A stretch of 64,000 nucleotides of DNA from Isochrysis galbana (lineage: Eukaryota > Haptophyta > Isochrysidales > Isochrysidaceae), in the NCBI GenBank assembly GCA_018136815.1, contig CM030940.1, positions 2,773,915-2,837,914 on the forward strand, written 5' to 3'. The position numbers were made by a program, and so were the translations under genes. The notes under the pieces were generated by a model that saw nothing but the letters and a program-made list of their open reading frames with translations, was not told where the DNA came from and made no database searches. Within the stretch, counting starts at the first letter, position 1. Each line of letters begins with the position of its first letter. Shown here in pieces: positions 1 to 11,394 of this stretch.

Positions 1-12
1 GGTGCCGGCATC

Positions 13-2180
13 TTGCATTCTGGTGACGATGGCTACGGTGGCTCCAGCGCTCGGGGCGAAGATCAGGTACGGCCTTCTCGGCCATCAAGGCTTAATGTGT
101 GGGAGCGAAGCGCAAGCCGAGATGGCCCAATTGCGCGGCGGGTGCATGAAGGCGAGAGAGTAGCAGATGTGCGAGCCGAGATGTGGCGCATGGACAGCTC
201 GCGAGAGTTGGATGAGACACTGGCAGCAGCCGAGGAAATGCTTCTTCACTCTCGCGATCCAAATTGTGCCACGAGCAAACTGGAGCGGCCCGGTGGAGGC
301 TTCATGCATGGAAGGAGTAGGGAAAGAGGAGCACCGGGGAGCGAGAATGACGGAATTGGCGAGATGCAAAAAGATGTTGGCATGCCAGCGCTTGGCAACA
401 CGTCGGGGCAATCCAGGCCCAATGCTGGCCGAAAGAATCTTCTGGGGGCCCAAATCATAGGCACTTTACGCAAGAGGATGAAGCAGGTGACCCCTAGCGA
501 GACAGAGCTAGAGCTCAAAGACTAATTTTGTTCTTTGCATGCAGCTAGGACCACTGCTCCACCCCTAACGCCTGAGTTGGTCTCAAACATATTTGAGTAC
601 TTTAGGCTATGCTCACAACTGCTTTTCCCCTCAAAGGCGAACTCACACGTCCGCGCGCGGGTGGATGCTCACAACGAGAAGAAGAGCGGCAAGGCCATCG
701 ATGCATATTCTCGGGCTAGCGAACGGCGGTTCACCGAGGCGAATCGTTGGCGCATCGGGCGGCTGGCTCTCGTGCAGGTGAGTCTGTTACGGGTGGTATA
801 GTCCCATCAGCAATCCCACGTGAAGCTTTCGCTTATAGCAATTCATCGAACATCTCTTCCAATACGCTTGTCGTATTACTCACCAAGGCACGTGTTGGCT
901 GACGTCGCGTCGCGGGACTACACAGAGAGATGCACCGACACCACCTTGCCCTCATGTGCGAATAGGTCCATCTTGAGATCAAAGGCTATTCCCTCTCTAT
1001 CGGCGAGCCTGGATTTGAGCTTCGCGGATTCATCGGAACGGAGGAAGAACTCAAGCGACGAATTCTTTTCGGCGGGCGTCATCCTGGCTCGGGAGCCGTT
1101 CAACAAGGTCTCCTTGCGCGCCTTTTAACAGACTCCTCGCTCCACCCCGTCGCCGTTGCTGTGACGCGCGATGCGGTCGCGAGGCAGCTAGGGTCTCGTT
1201 TCCAGAAGATAGGTTCCAGGTTTGAAGTTTTGAAAGAGGGAGTCGCACACGCTCTCCAATCGTCACTCCTCAGAGCAAAACACAGACTGCGCGTGCGCCG
1301 TGCAACAACTGCCAGCCCGGCTGCGTACCCTAGATCCTCTACACGACCTCGAGAGGTGACGAATGAGCACTGGCTGCGCGTAGGGCAGCATCTCCAACGG
1401 CTTCTGCGACTTTTGCCGGATCGCCGCGAAGGGCATGGTGACATGATGGGCACGGATGCCGCCACGGAAGTAGCGCGCAGGCTTGGTGCATCGAGCTTAG
1501 CATGTCTTAACGCCTCTCAATCCATAGAAGTGCCGCTCGCCTTGAGGGCGAGGAGTGATTCCGCATCAACCACGGCGCTGCAAGGATCGACCTCAGGTTT
1601 GTTCCCTGAAAGCGGTGTGATAGTACAAGAGTCTGCGCCCGAGATATCCAAGCTAGTGCGGTCCGTTAGCAGCCCGTCTGCTAGCAAATTAGTGCCGATG
1701 CCAACTTTGTTCGCCGAGGACACGCGCATTACATCCCACCGACGCGGGTTGTCATCTTTCCACAGCTCTCAACACGTAGCGATGTCGTCATCGCGATCTG
1801 ATGCAGTTGCTACCAATGCAGTTGCCGTCAATGGTATTGCCGCTCGCGGTCGGCTATTCTCTGAGCTACCTTGCGCGTCAACAAGTGCCCGAGGCCTTGC
1901 TTCGGACATTTCCCACCGTCGTGGCGACAGCGGTCAATGCTGCGTGGAAGAGATGGGCACCAAGGGGAGTGGGACAATGCTAGCTAATAAGTGGGGGAGA
2001 TGTGTTGGGCAGCAGAGCAAGCCAAGATCTTCGCCTACTTCCGCGATGCCATGGTACGACGCCCGGTATCGAAAGAGCGGCGGTAGGGAGGGCGATGAAA
2101 CCTTCGTGAAGCCTCCCGTAGAGCCCCCCGCGTATGCACGTGTGATCGCCGCTCAATGCGCGTGGGGTGGAAGCCTATAA
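13..2180 (+). CDS. Unrecognised multi-exon gene
   Basis: I do not recognise this protein. Three open blocks read as exons. Block 1 runs from about 13 to 486. Block 2 runs from about 545 to 777 and begins with an F-box-like stretch (LTPELVSNIFEYF). Block 3 runs from 966 to 2180. The intron 778-965 is well supported: donor GTGAGT, acceptor AATAG, phase 0 on both sides, and the joined frame stays open to 2180. The acceptor near 544 is also strong (CTAAT branch-like site, T-rich tract, GCAG). However, the obvious donor at 487 gives the wrong phase, so block 1 may use another donor, belong to another gene, or contain a sequencing indel. The second half is low in hydrophobic content and Ser/Arg-rich. 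The true start may lie left of the window. Confidence 0.5.
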
Positions 2181-2326
2181 TCCAAAGTTGGTACCTAGAA
2201 TCGATCTGTAGTACAACGCTCCCCGCGGCCTTGAGTAAACCTTGTTCTTCTCATCACCCGTCTTCATCACACCTACGCCCCGCTCCGTATCATAGAAAAA
2301 AAGAAAAAAATCTTAATATTAGTAAT

Positions 2327-2547
2327 CTCAAGTTTATACTTAGTTTCACATGGGGGAGGCGCCTCGTGCTCTCCCCCTCAGGCTCCAATTCCCCTCCAGG
2401 GGGCCTCTCGGCTGTCGGTCACCCTCAAACTCTGCCTTCTGGCAAGAGCTGTGCCATCACCATCCTGACCCACACCCCCAGTGGGCGCGGGGCAGGAGGC
2501 GCACTCCTGCGGCCCACATGGGCCAGCACTCGTACGTCGTACGGACC

Positions 2548-2581
<34 letters not shown>

Positions 2582-3130
2582 TTTTGGTCACCAGGTGGAC
2601 AGGAGACTGAGGAGGGCGCCCAAGGTCAGCAGCCTGGCTGGCCCTCTGGGAGCCCCCTCAGGATCCCTGAGAGCAGGTCGAGGCGCGCCACATGGGCACG
2701 TGCCGCAGGAGGGGGCGAAGAGCGAAGAGAGAGTGGAGTGTGGGAGTGCGGAATTCGTCGGTTCCCGAACCGGGGATTCAACGATGACCCCCCCTCGTTT
2801 ACGTTAGTAAACGGGCGGAGTGAGAGGCTGGCGACAGGTGGAAGAGCGGAGGGAGCGGCGCACGCGCGCCCAAGGGAGCCCTCTCGAAGTAAGGTTCCCC
2901 GGGCGCCGTCGCTTATTCTGCGGAGGACTGCCCACTGCCCGGGCAGGCTGGCTTGACCTAAGGGCCTTTCGCTCTTAACGGGACGACTGCAAGGGCTCGC
3001 TCCCCCCCCCCCCCCAGTGTTTTTCCCTGGTAAGTCTTCAATGTATGTGCATGCTACATTGACGACTAACTGGGTTTTCACCCCAATAAGCTTGTGGGGA
3101 GTTCTAACGGCTAACGGGAGCCGGGGGCCT
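2327..3130 (+). mobile_element. Family B element, copy 1 (head to tail on +)
   Basis: GC-rich non-coding repeat. The head begins with an AAGTTTATACTT motif followed by a CATGGGGG block. The middle carries a run of 33 C at 2549-2581 and a GTTTACGTTAGTAAAC palindrome near 2799. The tail (about 3075-3130) matches the tails of the copies at 8139-9129, 17296-17933 and 23460-24930. No target duplication was found for this copy. Overlapping long frames are Pro/Gly/Arg-rich and not credible proteins. Confidence 0.6.
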
Positions 3131-3560
3131 GCGAAGGGGGAGTTATAATCAGGTGCATGGATTTGTGTGCCTCCATAGTGAGTGACCGGGCTAGCATTGC
3201 GAACGACTCACGGAGGGCGCGGGAGTGCGTGCGAAAGGAGAAAGGAGGCTTGTGAGAAGGTGCAACCCGAGGTTCCCTTTTTTTGTCACATGGGGGAAGC
3301 TGCAAAAAAACCCAAACCTGAGGTTGCAGCCTCTTGACTTGTGGGGGGTTGTGGCATGCGACTGGGGGTGGCTCAGGCGCGTGCTTGACTTGTATTGGTA
3401 TTGACTCGTTGACTCGGGGTATAGACTCGGAAACTCGGGGGGGCTCGCTGGGGAACGCGGAGGGCGTTGCGAACGACGCAGGGAGGGCGCGGAAGTGCGA
3501 AAGGAGGACTGTGGGGAGAGAGAATCGACGAAAACATTCAACTTGTCAAAACCGGAGCGG
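3131..3560 (+). repeat. Interspersed repeat D, copy 1
   Basis: The stretch 3330-3500, rich in GACTCG-type motifs (TTGACTCGTTGACTCGGGG), recurs in inverse orientation at about 48455-48610. A partial internal duplication is visible: the CGAACGACTCACGGAGGGCG region near 3200 resembles the CGAACGACGCAGGGAGGGCG region near 3470. The ATAGTGAGTGACCGGGCTA motif at 3175 is also found at 40573. No coding sense is apparent. Confidence 0.5.
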
Positions 3561-3564
3561 CCGG

Positions 3565-3807
3565 CTATGAAATCGTGAGTGGGCCACCAGCCGACCTTGG
3601 CCCAGGTGCCAGGTGAGTGCCGAATCGCGGGTAAGCCACCGCCAGCGCCACACGGTCGCGCACCTCGGGCGGCAGCGCTGCGAGCACCGCGAGCTCTTCA
3701 CCTCCGAGCAGTGACAACATCCTCTCCTCCACGGAGGCGGCGAGGGCTGGGAGCGGCAAGGCAGGGAAGGGAAGGCACTGCGGGGGGAGCGAGCGCGAGG
3801 TCTGCAC
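3565..3807 (-). CDS. Possible small coding fragment
   Basis: The minus frame has a balanced composition for about 60 residues (including LPPEVRDRVALAVAYPRFG) before a stop at 3565, whereas the surrounding frames are low complexity. It lies beside the tail half of a family A element and may be a captured or truncated exon. Function is unknown and confidence is low. Confidence 0.2.
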   Translation of the reverse strand: MQTSRSLPPQCLPFPALPLPALAASVEERMLSLLGGEELAVLAALPPEVRDRVALAVAYPRFGTHLAPGPRSAGGPLTIS

Positions 3808-3929
3808 GGGGTGGGGCGAGGAGGGAGGCGGGGGAAAAGAGGCGGGGCGGGGGGGGGGGAGGGGAGGGGGGGGGGATAGGGGGGAAGGGGGGGGGGGAGC
3901 GACTTGTGAAAAAAAGGGGGGCCGTCGCC

Positions 3930-4165
3930 AGCCCGCAGCCCGGTAGGGATAGGAGGGGAAGGGGGGGAACGAATCACCAGGGGGGGGGGGGGGGGCACCG
4001 GACCATATCTGAACCCTTCGCCCCCGCCCCCTTGGTAGTGCACGGGGGGAAGCCGCCTGATGGCTGATGGCGGGGGGGAGAAGGGTCGGGAGAGTGGGGG
4101 TGTAGAAAGTATGCTACGTGTAAGTTGTGGGTCCACGGCCGCGTGTGCGGTAAGAATATTATAAA
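3930..4165 (+). mobile_element. Family A element, tail half only
   Basis: The sequence from GGACCATATCTGAACCC to the end near GTAAGAATATTATAAAG matches the tails of the complete A copies at 11582-12333, 16070-16833 and 44143-44897. The head half is missing or replaced by the G-rich run at 3840-3990. Confidence 0.6.
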
Positions 4166-4675
4166 GTTTTTTTAGATGGTAGATGCTTACGCGCTAGATG
4201 CGTCATAGACTCTAAAGAGTTTGAACTAGTAGTAATATCTATTTACTTTTACTTAAACGCTACACCAAACCTACGCGCAATCCAAATAGACCTACTAAAA
4301 TCTAGTCCCATCGGCATCGAATACGACACGCTCATCTAGATACTCGTTGCAAACGTTGGCGGCCCCGAAATCATTCCACGCATCCATAAAAATCCGCCGA
4401 AGTACGTGTCGAGCGTCACGTAGTGCAGGCGAGGTCCGAGGGTTGCGGCGCATGCCCTTCATCGACGTCACGGCGATTGTGTTCTCAACACTCTACACTT
4501 CTCACTCACCCCAAGCCACGGCAAGCCACAACCAGCCACGGCAAGCCACAACCATTCTCGCCACTTTCCACTCACAAATGTCTCCGCCCTCGTCCTCGCC
4601 CAAGCCTATCCCCCCGCCTCATTTTGCTAATGGTCTGGAGCCCGACAGCCCCTCGAATCCGTCCCTATCGCGCGC
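4166..4675. other. Intergenic stretch
   Basis: The first 180 bases are AT-rich. Short repeats of CAAGCCACAACCA occur at 4512-4550. No gene or repeat family is recognised. Confidence 0.4.
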
Positions 4676-4963
4676 CTACCGCCGATCGTGCCTCTTCCTC
4701 GTCGCCCTCTGACCCCGAGCCAGAGCGCGATTCGTCTTTGTCACCCTAGACGTGTCCCAGTGGAGGCTGGTTGATTGAATCGAGCTCGCGCTAGCGAACA
4801 TGCCACTCACATCTGCCACGGCCGATGTGTCCCAGTGGAGTTGTTGATTGAACGAACTCGCGCTGGTGAACATGCCGCTCATATCTGCCACGGCCGAGAA
4901 TGCTCGGGACAATGGGTTGGGCGGACCGCAAGATGGCAAGGGCCACCGCCAGCTCCGCGCCAC
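4676..4963 (-). pseudogene. Fragment of a DUF285 (BspA-like) repeat protein
   Basis: The minus frame holds about two and a half copies of a repeat of roughly 25 residues with the DUF285 pattern: Trp-Asp-Thr-Ser, then Val-Ala-Asp-Met/Val-Ser-Gly-Met-Phe, then Ala-Ser-Ser-Phe-Asn-Gln. At DNA level the repeats are seen as two similar blocks at about 4755-4830 and 4831-4905. DUF285 proteins normally carry many more repeats and are abundant in haptophytes and pelagophytes. With so few repeats and no clear start this is probably a gene remnant or a terminal exon. Confidence 0.6.
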
Positions 4964-5589
4964 AAGAGCTAGTTTCCCGCGCGCCGGCCGACGCTGCTAC
5001 TCCACCTGCCGATCGAGGTGAGGCCCGTGCGGCCACATGATCGCCTTGCGACTTGGGTGGCGGTTGCGACACCATTCCATACCACCCAAGAAGCAAGAGC
5101 AGAAGGGAGGAGGTCCGCCAAGAGCGCGTGACCGTGCAGCAACAAGAGCGCAACTTCTCGAAGTCCCTTTTCCTTGCTACGTATCTACCACCGTACCGGC
5201 CCCTGGGGGCTCATCCATATCGCCGCATGATTCACACCGTCCATCTTGCGCGCACTACTGCGATTGGGCAATCTACCTTGGTTCACTAGCCCTAGCGGTA
5301 TGCTGCGCACCTAAGCATGGATCAATCATGGAGCTAGTATTTCCATAAGCGCTCCATATCAATTCTTGACGGCGTGCCATTCGGCATGTAATCGCTTCTC
5401 GACCACTACCAAGGAAGCCTCAACGGCGGTGGTTGTGGCTGCTTGCAACACCGACGCTTTTGCGCCCGACCTTCGTATCACTACTCCGAGCACCTTCGCA
5501 TCCGCTCGCATATCGGTCTTGGCATTCAGAATATCCGACTCACCTCCTCTGATTCATCCTAGCACCGATTGGTGCCGAGTTCGATGAAG
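4964..5589. other. Intergenic stretch, no gene seen
   Basis: Open frames on both strands are short and overlapping, with no domain or splice pattern. The right edge is the 3' end of the prolyl hydroxylase gene, which is on the minus strand. Confidence 0.4.
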
Positions 5590-7603
5590 TCAAAGCGACG
5601 CAACTGGACGGGAACGCATCCAGCCGTTAATGGCATACTTCGATGAACCATGCTTCGGCTCAACCCCCTCGTGCAATGTCCGTTCGTCGGGCTCGCCGTT
5701 GTCTAGGCCTGTGCACGCAGAGTGTCTAGTGTCTTTAGTGTGAACACAATGGAGTGAAAAACGCTCTTCATAGCTTCAAGACATCCGCTTGCCGTGAAAA
5801 ATTGCAGCGCGGCTGCTCCTTGGCTCACAATCATTAAAAATTAGAGCCGCATAAGGCACAGGAGTCACGGTGATGTTCAAGAGTGGAAAGCTCGTCTCGC
5901 CTCCGAACTGCACCTCATTTAAGTAGATCAAGAAGGTGAAGTGGCGATTTCCTGAAGATCGGGGTGGGGCATCAGTCAAGAAGGAGCACGCTATCTTCTT
6001 CAGCGCATTCTGCGGGTTCGCACCATTGAACCAAGTCTCACACGCGTTGTAGAAGTCGTGGTGGGCGCGATAATATTCGCCTCCACGATAGCGAACCTAC
6101 AATGGTGAGGGAGCAAGCTTGTGTTTGATGTTAGCCACGAGCGGAGCTCCCTAGAAAAGCACACGCCTATTACATGGTTGCTCTGGTCTCGGCATTCACC
6201 GTTTGCAGTGGTTCGAGATTGGCCTCCGGATAGCCTGAAAACCGAGCAATGCGATGCCGCACATCATGAACGATCTTGTTCGATGAAGGGAGCGAAGCTG
6301 AGTACGAGGTACGAGAGCTATCGCCGCTGGCTCGAGCAGTCCCGGACCGATGATACATGGGCTCTGCAATGCGGATCAGCTCGGCTGCCTCGCTCTGCGT
6401 GACGAAGTTATGCAGAAGGCGAACACGTGGAGAAGTGGAGATAGTCTCCAGCCAAATCGGCGTCTTTGGATCTGGCGAATGATCTGCAACAAGCTCTTCA
6501 GGTGTGGGCTCCTGCGTCCTCCCGAGAGCCCAGGCCTCAGCCCCGGTGAGGGATGGCCCTTGGTCCAGCATGGTCTGCCTCACTTTCCACCTGAACAGAA
6601 AAGAGAGGGAGTTCCGACTTGAGTGCGACCTCAGTAGCTTGTGCTCACCTCAATAGTATTCGCAATAGAGAACAGGGTGTAAGCCTCGGTCTTCCAATCA
6701 TCCTCAGCTTTGTAGCATCTATGAAGCAGACGGTTATCACCTCCTCTCCGCCTCCACGAGGAGCTGTCGTCGATATTCCTCATCTAACGGCCGCACACGA
6801 GCCGTGAGAGGCTGTTGCGTCCGTGGGCACGTACGTCGATGGCGCGACCAAGGATACTGCTCATGTTTGTAGTTCGGGCAGATGCCGGACAAGGATGACA
6901 ACATCGCCTCCTTACCGACCCAACACCGGTTTGGTTGATGGCGACGGACCGGGATGTCAATGAGAGGGCTCATTCGGGTGAGAGGACGCGTCGCCGTGTG
7001 CGAGGTCGAAGATGGATCAAGGAGGTGGCATGAAAGAGAACATTGACGTAAAGCCGCGGACGCGCGCCAGTTGAATTCAGGGCCGCCACGACACTCGCCT
7101 CGCCGTGCCCTCTCAGGACAGTCGGGGGCCTCGTCGCGGCGAACCGGGCACTCAAACCTCTCTGCACAAGCCTCGGACTCCGGGTCTTCGCCGCAGTACT
7201 TGAGCTTGGCACACGAGCGCGGGCACGAGCGAGCCATCCAGTCCGGGTTGTTCTTGCACTCTCCGTCTGTCGCCCAGTAGAAGCAGTTGCCTTCCTTGTC
7301 CGGCGTGAGCTCCGCCTGGAACCTGGCGAAACACACTCCACTGCACTCCTTGAGCACTTCCTCAGAGCGGCAACCCCTTGGATTCTGGGCGATGAGAGCC
7401 TCGCACCGTGCCTGGTCTCGCAGATCCTTCGAGCGTGCGGCACACGTGTTGGCGCAGTGGGTGAGCATGAAGCGCGGGTTGGACTCGCACTCCCCAGTCT
7501 CCGCCCAGTTGAAACAGTGAGGCTCCGTGTCGACACTACGCCCGTGAGCGACCGAGGCGAGCGCCGAGACCGCGACGAGCAGCCGACGACGCCGGAGGCC
7601 CAT
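5590..7603 (-). CDS. ShKT-domain prolyl 4-hydroxylase (2OG-Fe(II) oxygenase)
   Basis: Predicted 546-residue secretory-pathway prolyl 4-hydroxylase. Exons are 7603-6741, 6590-6200, 6096-5829 and 5708-5590. The introns (6591-6740, 6097-6199, 5709-5828) are GT-AG and their phases 2/0/1 all fit. The N-terminus is a signal peptide (Arg-rich, then LLVAVSALASVAHG). About four Cys-rich ShK-like modules follow (for example CFNWAETGEC and CFYWATDGEC), then a linker and the catalytic P4Hc domain. Iron ligands are visible as His-x-Asp in YRAHHDFY and the distal His in RTLHEG, with a 2-oxoglutarate-binding Lys in SSKYAING. The family hydroxylates peptidyl proline using Fe(II), 2-oxoglutarate and O2, often on cell-wall or surface glycoproteins. 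The linker region may hide one more intron. The start ATG at 7603 is chosen because it directly precedes the signal peptide. Confidence 0.9.
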
Positions 7604-7722
7604 CGCGGCCCGCTTTCCCCCTCTCCTTTCTCTCTCCCACTCTCTCGGATGCTGACTATCCTAATCTCCTCTTCTCTCCTTTTTATCTTTTTGACATATT
7701 CTTTTTATCTTTTTGATACTTC
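7604..7722. promoter_or_regulatory. GA-rich leader of the prolyl hydroxylase gene
   Basis: On the coding (minus) strand this is a purine-rich GA tract running up to the ATG. Similar GA or CT tracts precede several other genes here. It is a likely 5' UTR or core promoter; no TATA box was identified. Confidence 0.3.
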
Positions 7723-9269
7723 TCATATATCCTTGGGCTTTTCCTCTCTGTCCGTCCGGTCCTCCTCGCTCGCTGCTGATGCGCCGCTCTGGATGACTTT
7801 ACGGCCCTGTGCACCGCCGATTGGCCTCCAAAAAACTTTTGGGCCGAGGAGGTGATGCCAACACGACGAACGCTTGGTGGTGTGCACGCACGACCTCTGG
7901 CCAGAAAAGAGTTTCCAGGAGCCACCCGGTCCGATACTAACCTCAAACTGTATGCACGCGCGACGGTCTGCAAAAGTCAGCTGGTCCTCACTCACCTTCA
8001 ACTTCCACGGGGTACGCTGCTTGCACTTGCTGGAGCAGTGCGTTTGCAGCGTTGAGCTCGTCATCTTGCGCAATCGCACCGCAGTTGCCATTCTTTGCCA
8101 ATTTCGCTTTGTCCCCCCCGCAACAACCCGAGCCCCTATATAAAACACATCTGAGTACCACTACTCCCACTAGCCACTAGCCCGGTACTATCACGACACC
8201 CCTCAGCGCATCTGCCCGCACACCTTGAAGTGATGGCATAGACACAGACACATATGCATTCCCACAAATCTCTCACCTCGCAACCCCCGGCTCCCATTAT
8301 ACCTCCCCACTGGTCCCCACAAGTTACATTGGGGGAAAACCCAGTGAGGCGGACCGACCTACGTCGGGCGACTCACCAGGGGAAACACCCGGGGGGTGGG
8401 CTGGGGAGGGACCTCTCGTCTAGCTAGAAGCAGAACGGCCCTTACCTACAGCTCACGCCGCAAGCAGTCCTCGAAGAAGTAAATGACTGCGCCCCGAGCC
8501 CCGAGATACCTGCCACTGGGACGTCTTGAGCCACGACTCCCTTCCCCTCTTCCTCTTGTCGCCAGCCGCCCCTCCTCGCTCCTCGCCCGTTTGCTAACGT
8601 AAACGGGGCCCGTTTCTAACCGCACTCCATCGGCCATCGGGGGGGGGTGCAACCCCCCCCCCCTCTCTCCCTCTCTCCATTCTCCTCCACCTCTCTCCCT
8701 GCGGCACGTCGCCATGCGGCGCGCCACGGCCTGCTCTCGGAGGTCCTGTGGGGGCTCCCAAAGGGCTAGCAAGCAGCAAGGGCAGCTCAGGGCTCAGGGG
8801 GCAGTGGAGGCTGGGGCTCAGCCCCTAGCCTCTGGCCCCCTTGCCTCTCACACGCTCGCCTCGCTGGCCATTGGAACCGCCCAGAGGCCTCCGTCTGCCT
8901 AACGACCAGGGAAGGGGGGGAGTTGGCTCGAGGGCAAGCCCAACATGGGCAGCTCACGACCCGCGCCCCCTGGGGGCTCTGGGTCTGGGTCAGATTGTTG
9001 AATGCCCAGCCCGTGCCAGAAGACAGGGGCTTAGGTTGATTGTACGGGCCCACCCCGGGGGGTGTCCGCGATGGAGAGAGGGGGGCGCGAGGCCCCCATT
9101 GACCCCCACTTCTAAATAAAAGTAAGTTGACAACCCGAGCCCCTAAGTAGAGCACGAGGGGAGTCGCCGCAAGGCAGGTGGAGGAAGTGGAAGGAGGTAA
9201 GGGCGTGGCTGCACGGTAGAGGCCCAATGCCACATGCGGGGCGAGAACTTTAAAAGTTTTTCTTAACAC
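7723..9269 (-). other. Minus-strand open frame split by a family B insertion
   Basis: A minus frame starting at 9269 (MLRKTFKVLAPHVALG...) is cut at 9130 by the B element 8139-9129 and continues in the same frame below 8138 to a GTGAGT donor near 7997. An acceptor TTTTGCAG follows about 30 bases later. Removing the insert and one target duplication leaves the frame open. The N-terminus resembles a targeting presequence. A diverged relative of 9146-9260 lies at about 60995-61125. No domain is recognised. A second frame in the same exon is also open, so coding status is uncertain. Confidence 0.25.
8139..9129 (-). mobile_element. Family B element, copy 2, with 16-bp target duplication
   Basis: This 991-bp copy is flanked by the direct repeat ACAACCCGAGCCCCTA at 8123-8138 and 9130-9145. 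In its own orientation (minus) it starts with the head motif TTTATTTAGAAGTGGGGGTC and ends with AGTAGTGGTACTCAGATGTG followed by an A/T-rich tail. It contains the GTTTACGTTAGCAAAC palindrome and C/G homopolymer runs. No credible ORF is present. A variable 11-17 bp duplication is the usual mark of target-primed reverse transcription. Confidence 0.8.
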
Positions 9270-9425
9270 TCCACAAAGTCGCGTTCCGTCAAAAGAGGAC
9301 CAGGTGGTTTTTCAACATATCTGTTTTCTTTTTAGTTATTAACAACAGTGGTACAAAACAAAGCTAATCACGCTTGCCCCCCCCCCCCCCCCGCTTTCCT
9401 CTCAACACGCAGTGACTCTCCCCAG

Positions 9426-9690
9426 CTATGCGTGTTGAGTTTTCATCTTCTTCGTCTTTTTCTCACACCCCTCTTCCTCGATGGCGACGATGTCGTTCGG
9501 CTGATCTTGGATGGCGAGATCTGTGATGCGTGAGAGGACGCTTGGTCGGTCCTCCATGTAGAGCTTGCCAGCTGCTCGGCGCACTTGCACCATGGGATTC
9601 GTTTCAGCGTACGCGACCGCCATGATGTATTCCATGCAGAGGTACGCGACGGCGGCATGCTCTCCAATGTATCTGGGCTGAGTTTTCATA
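9426..9690 (-). pseudogene. Histone-fold-like fragment, copy 1
   Basis: The minus frame encodes about 70 residues beginning RYIGEHAAVAYLCMEYIM, then a spacer, then RITDLAIQDQPND, and ends with a Lys-rich tail. The long central helix followed by a strand-loop-helix resembles the H2A-type histone fold, with LAIQDQPND in the place of the H2A LAIRNDEEL segment. This is inference from pattern only. The block 9275-9690 is a near-identical inverted copy of 60150-60570, and similarity stops abruptly at the first codons of the fold. The N-terminal helix of a histone is absent, so this copy is probably a fragment. Confidence 0.4.
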
Positions 9691-9893
9691 ACAAATAACG
9701 CCGAGTGTAATTTCTCATTATGATGTGATATAGTGGTAGCTGTCGAACATCCCAACCATCCCTCTCCATATCAAATATTAGTTGTGCATCATCATACAAC
9801 TCAGTGTCTGGCCGTGGTTGTCCAAACTCTTCCTCCATCTCTCGTATTTCAGCCAATCTGATTGATTTCAGTCTCTTGAACTCTTTGGTGGAG
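9686..9893 (-). pseudogene. Coding fragment cut by an A' element
   Basis: The minus frame encodes an acidic, well-balanced stretch of about 68 residues (FKRLKSIRLAEIREMEEE, then RPDTELYDDAQLIFDMERDGW) ending in a stop at 9686. Upstream of 9893 the frame runs into the A' repeat and becomes low complexity, so the 5' part is missing. It is not recognised. It abuts the histone-fold fragment but has no clear splice link to it. Confidence 0.4.
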
Positions 9894-10612
9894 ACAGGCC
9901 CGCCTGACTCGCCCGCCCTGGCCCGTCGTGGCCTGCCCATTCCTCTGACCAGCCCCTCCTCCCCCTGGGCCCCCCTGTTCAGGACCCCCCAGCCAGCTCC
10001 AGTCGACCCGCAGGGGCTCGGAGCGCCAGCGAAGGAGAGGCAGGAGGGGCCAGGGCCATGCCCCAGCCTCACCTGCCCCCTGAGCTGTGCTCCCAGGCCC
10101 TGCAGGCCATCTGGGGACCTGAGCGAGGGGCCGCAGGCGCGCGCCATGGGCCCCGCCGCAGGGAAGAGAGGAGGAAAAGGGAAGAGGGAGGGGAGGGGGG
10201 AGCGGCAGCTCTCCCCTCCGGCATTTACGTGTCTTCTCGCCCCGTTTGGGTAAGAGAAGACGGGGGCGCCAGAGCCAGGAGGGAAGGGCCGCGGCTCGCC
10301 GCGGCCACTCGCTCGGGCGAGAGAGATTAGCGCTCTAGGCCCCTAAACTCACGATTGCCCCCCCCCCCCCCCCCGCGTTGCTTTTACCCGAAAGGGGTTT
10401 TCCCCCAGCGTGGCCTCGAGGAGAGGGTGTGCTGGGGTGCGTAGGGTCGGTGCTTGCACTGGGGGGAGGACAAATATCGAGGGGAGGGGGCAATGCCCCC
10501 CCCCCCGGTACCACTCGGACACCTGGCTCGCCAGGCATGGCGGGAGTCCGGGGCTGAAAAGTTGTGTCCAATTAGCTAGTGGGGTTGGCTAGGATATAAC
10601 ATTTTAATTTTA
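9893..10612 (+). mobile_element. Family A' element, head-truncated copy
   Basis: It matches the copy at 38399-39165 through the body (AGGAAAAGGGAAGAGGGAGG, then GTTTGGGTAAGAGAAGACGG) and the minus-strand copy at 43805-44040 in the tail (GGGTTGGCTAGGATATAAC). The A' head shared by other copies is missing at the left edge. Runs of C lie at 10358-10374 and 10499-10506. It ends in a T/A-rich tail near 10612. No matching target duplication was seen. Confidence 0.65.
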
Positions 10613-10689
10613 ATTAATACAACTGTGGACATTTGATCGCTCAATTCGACTGATGTCCCACTATTGACGGAACGACACCTCATTCAACT

Positions 10690-11170
10690 ATCAGTAAAAC
10701 TGATAGGGTCATGGGGGCCCCGTGCCCCCCTTCCTCCATCGCAGACACCCCCTAGGTGGGCCTGCACACTCAACCTCAGCCCCTGCCTGCTGGCAGGGGC
10801 TGAGCTGACATCACTCTGGCCCAGACCCTCGCCGAGCGCGCGCTGCGCGCCGCACGCACTCGCCTGCACTGGCCCTCGCTCGTACTGACCCCCACTCCAC
10901 CACTGAGCCACAGACCACCTGAGCCGACAGGAAGGCACCCAGGGCCAGCGAGGCCAGCGAGGGAGAGGCAGGAGAGGCCAGGGGCCCAGCCCCAGCCTCC
11001 ACTGCCCCCTGAGCTGGCCCAGCTGGCCCTCTGGGGGGACCCGAGGGGCCCCTCAGAGGGGGGCCATGGCGCGCGCAGGCATCGCACGCCCGTAGGAGAA
11101 CGAAGAGAACGACAAAAAAGCACGACAAAAAAACGACACGATCTGACACACAAAAAGGTAATACTCACGC
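10690..11170 (+). mobile_element. Family B-like element with a different tail
   Basis: It starts with the small palindrome CTATCAGTAAAACTGATAG followed by GGTCATGGGGGCCCCGTGC. The body follows the family B head (TCCATCGCAGACACCCCCTA, then CAACCTCAGCCCCTGCCT). From about 11040 it departs from B and ends in an A-rich stretch with CACGACAAAAAAACGACACG. The same terminal palindrome occurs at 25497-25516 in inverse orientation. Confidence 0.5.
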
Positions 11171-11394
11171 CTGTTTACGGTATGTTTTCAGGCCGACACC
11201 TCGAGCGACATGCGCGAATGCCGCGAAAGCGCGGCGACACTTGAAAAAGACGCGAGAAGAGGGGGCCGAGACCCCCCAGGGGCACGAAGTGTCACGAGCA
11301 ACAGGCGTTTACGTTTGTTTTGCCACAGGAACACCACACCAGCAGGTCTGGCCCAGCCCACCCCCTGCACTTGGCCCGTTGTAGTGCACGCGGC

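Noticed and set aside
8131..8150. TATA-box-like CCCTATATAAAA
   Set aside because: Sits at the junction of a family B tail and its target duplication; part of the element's A/T-rich tail rather than a promoter.
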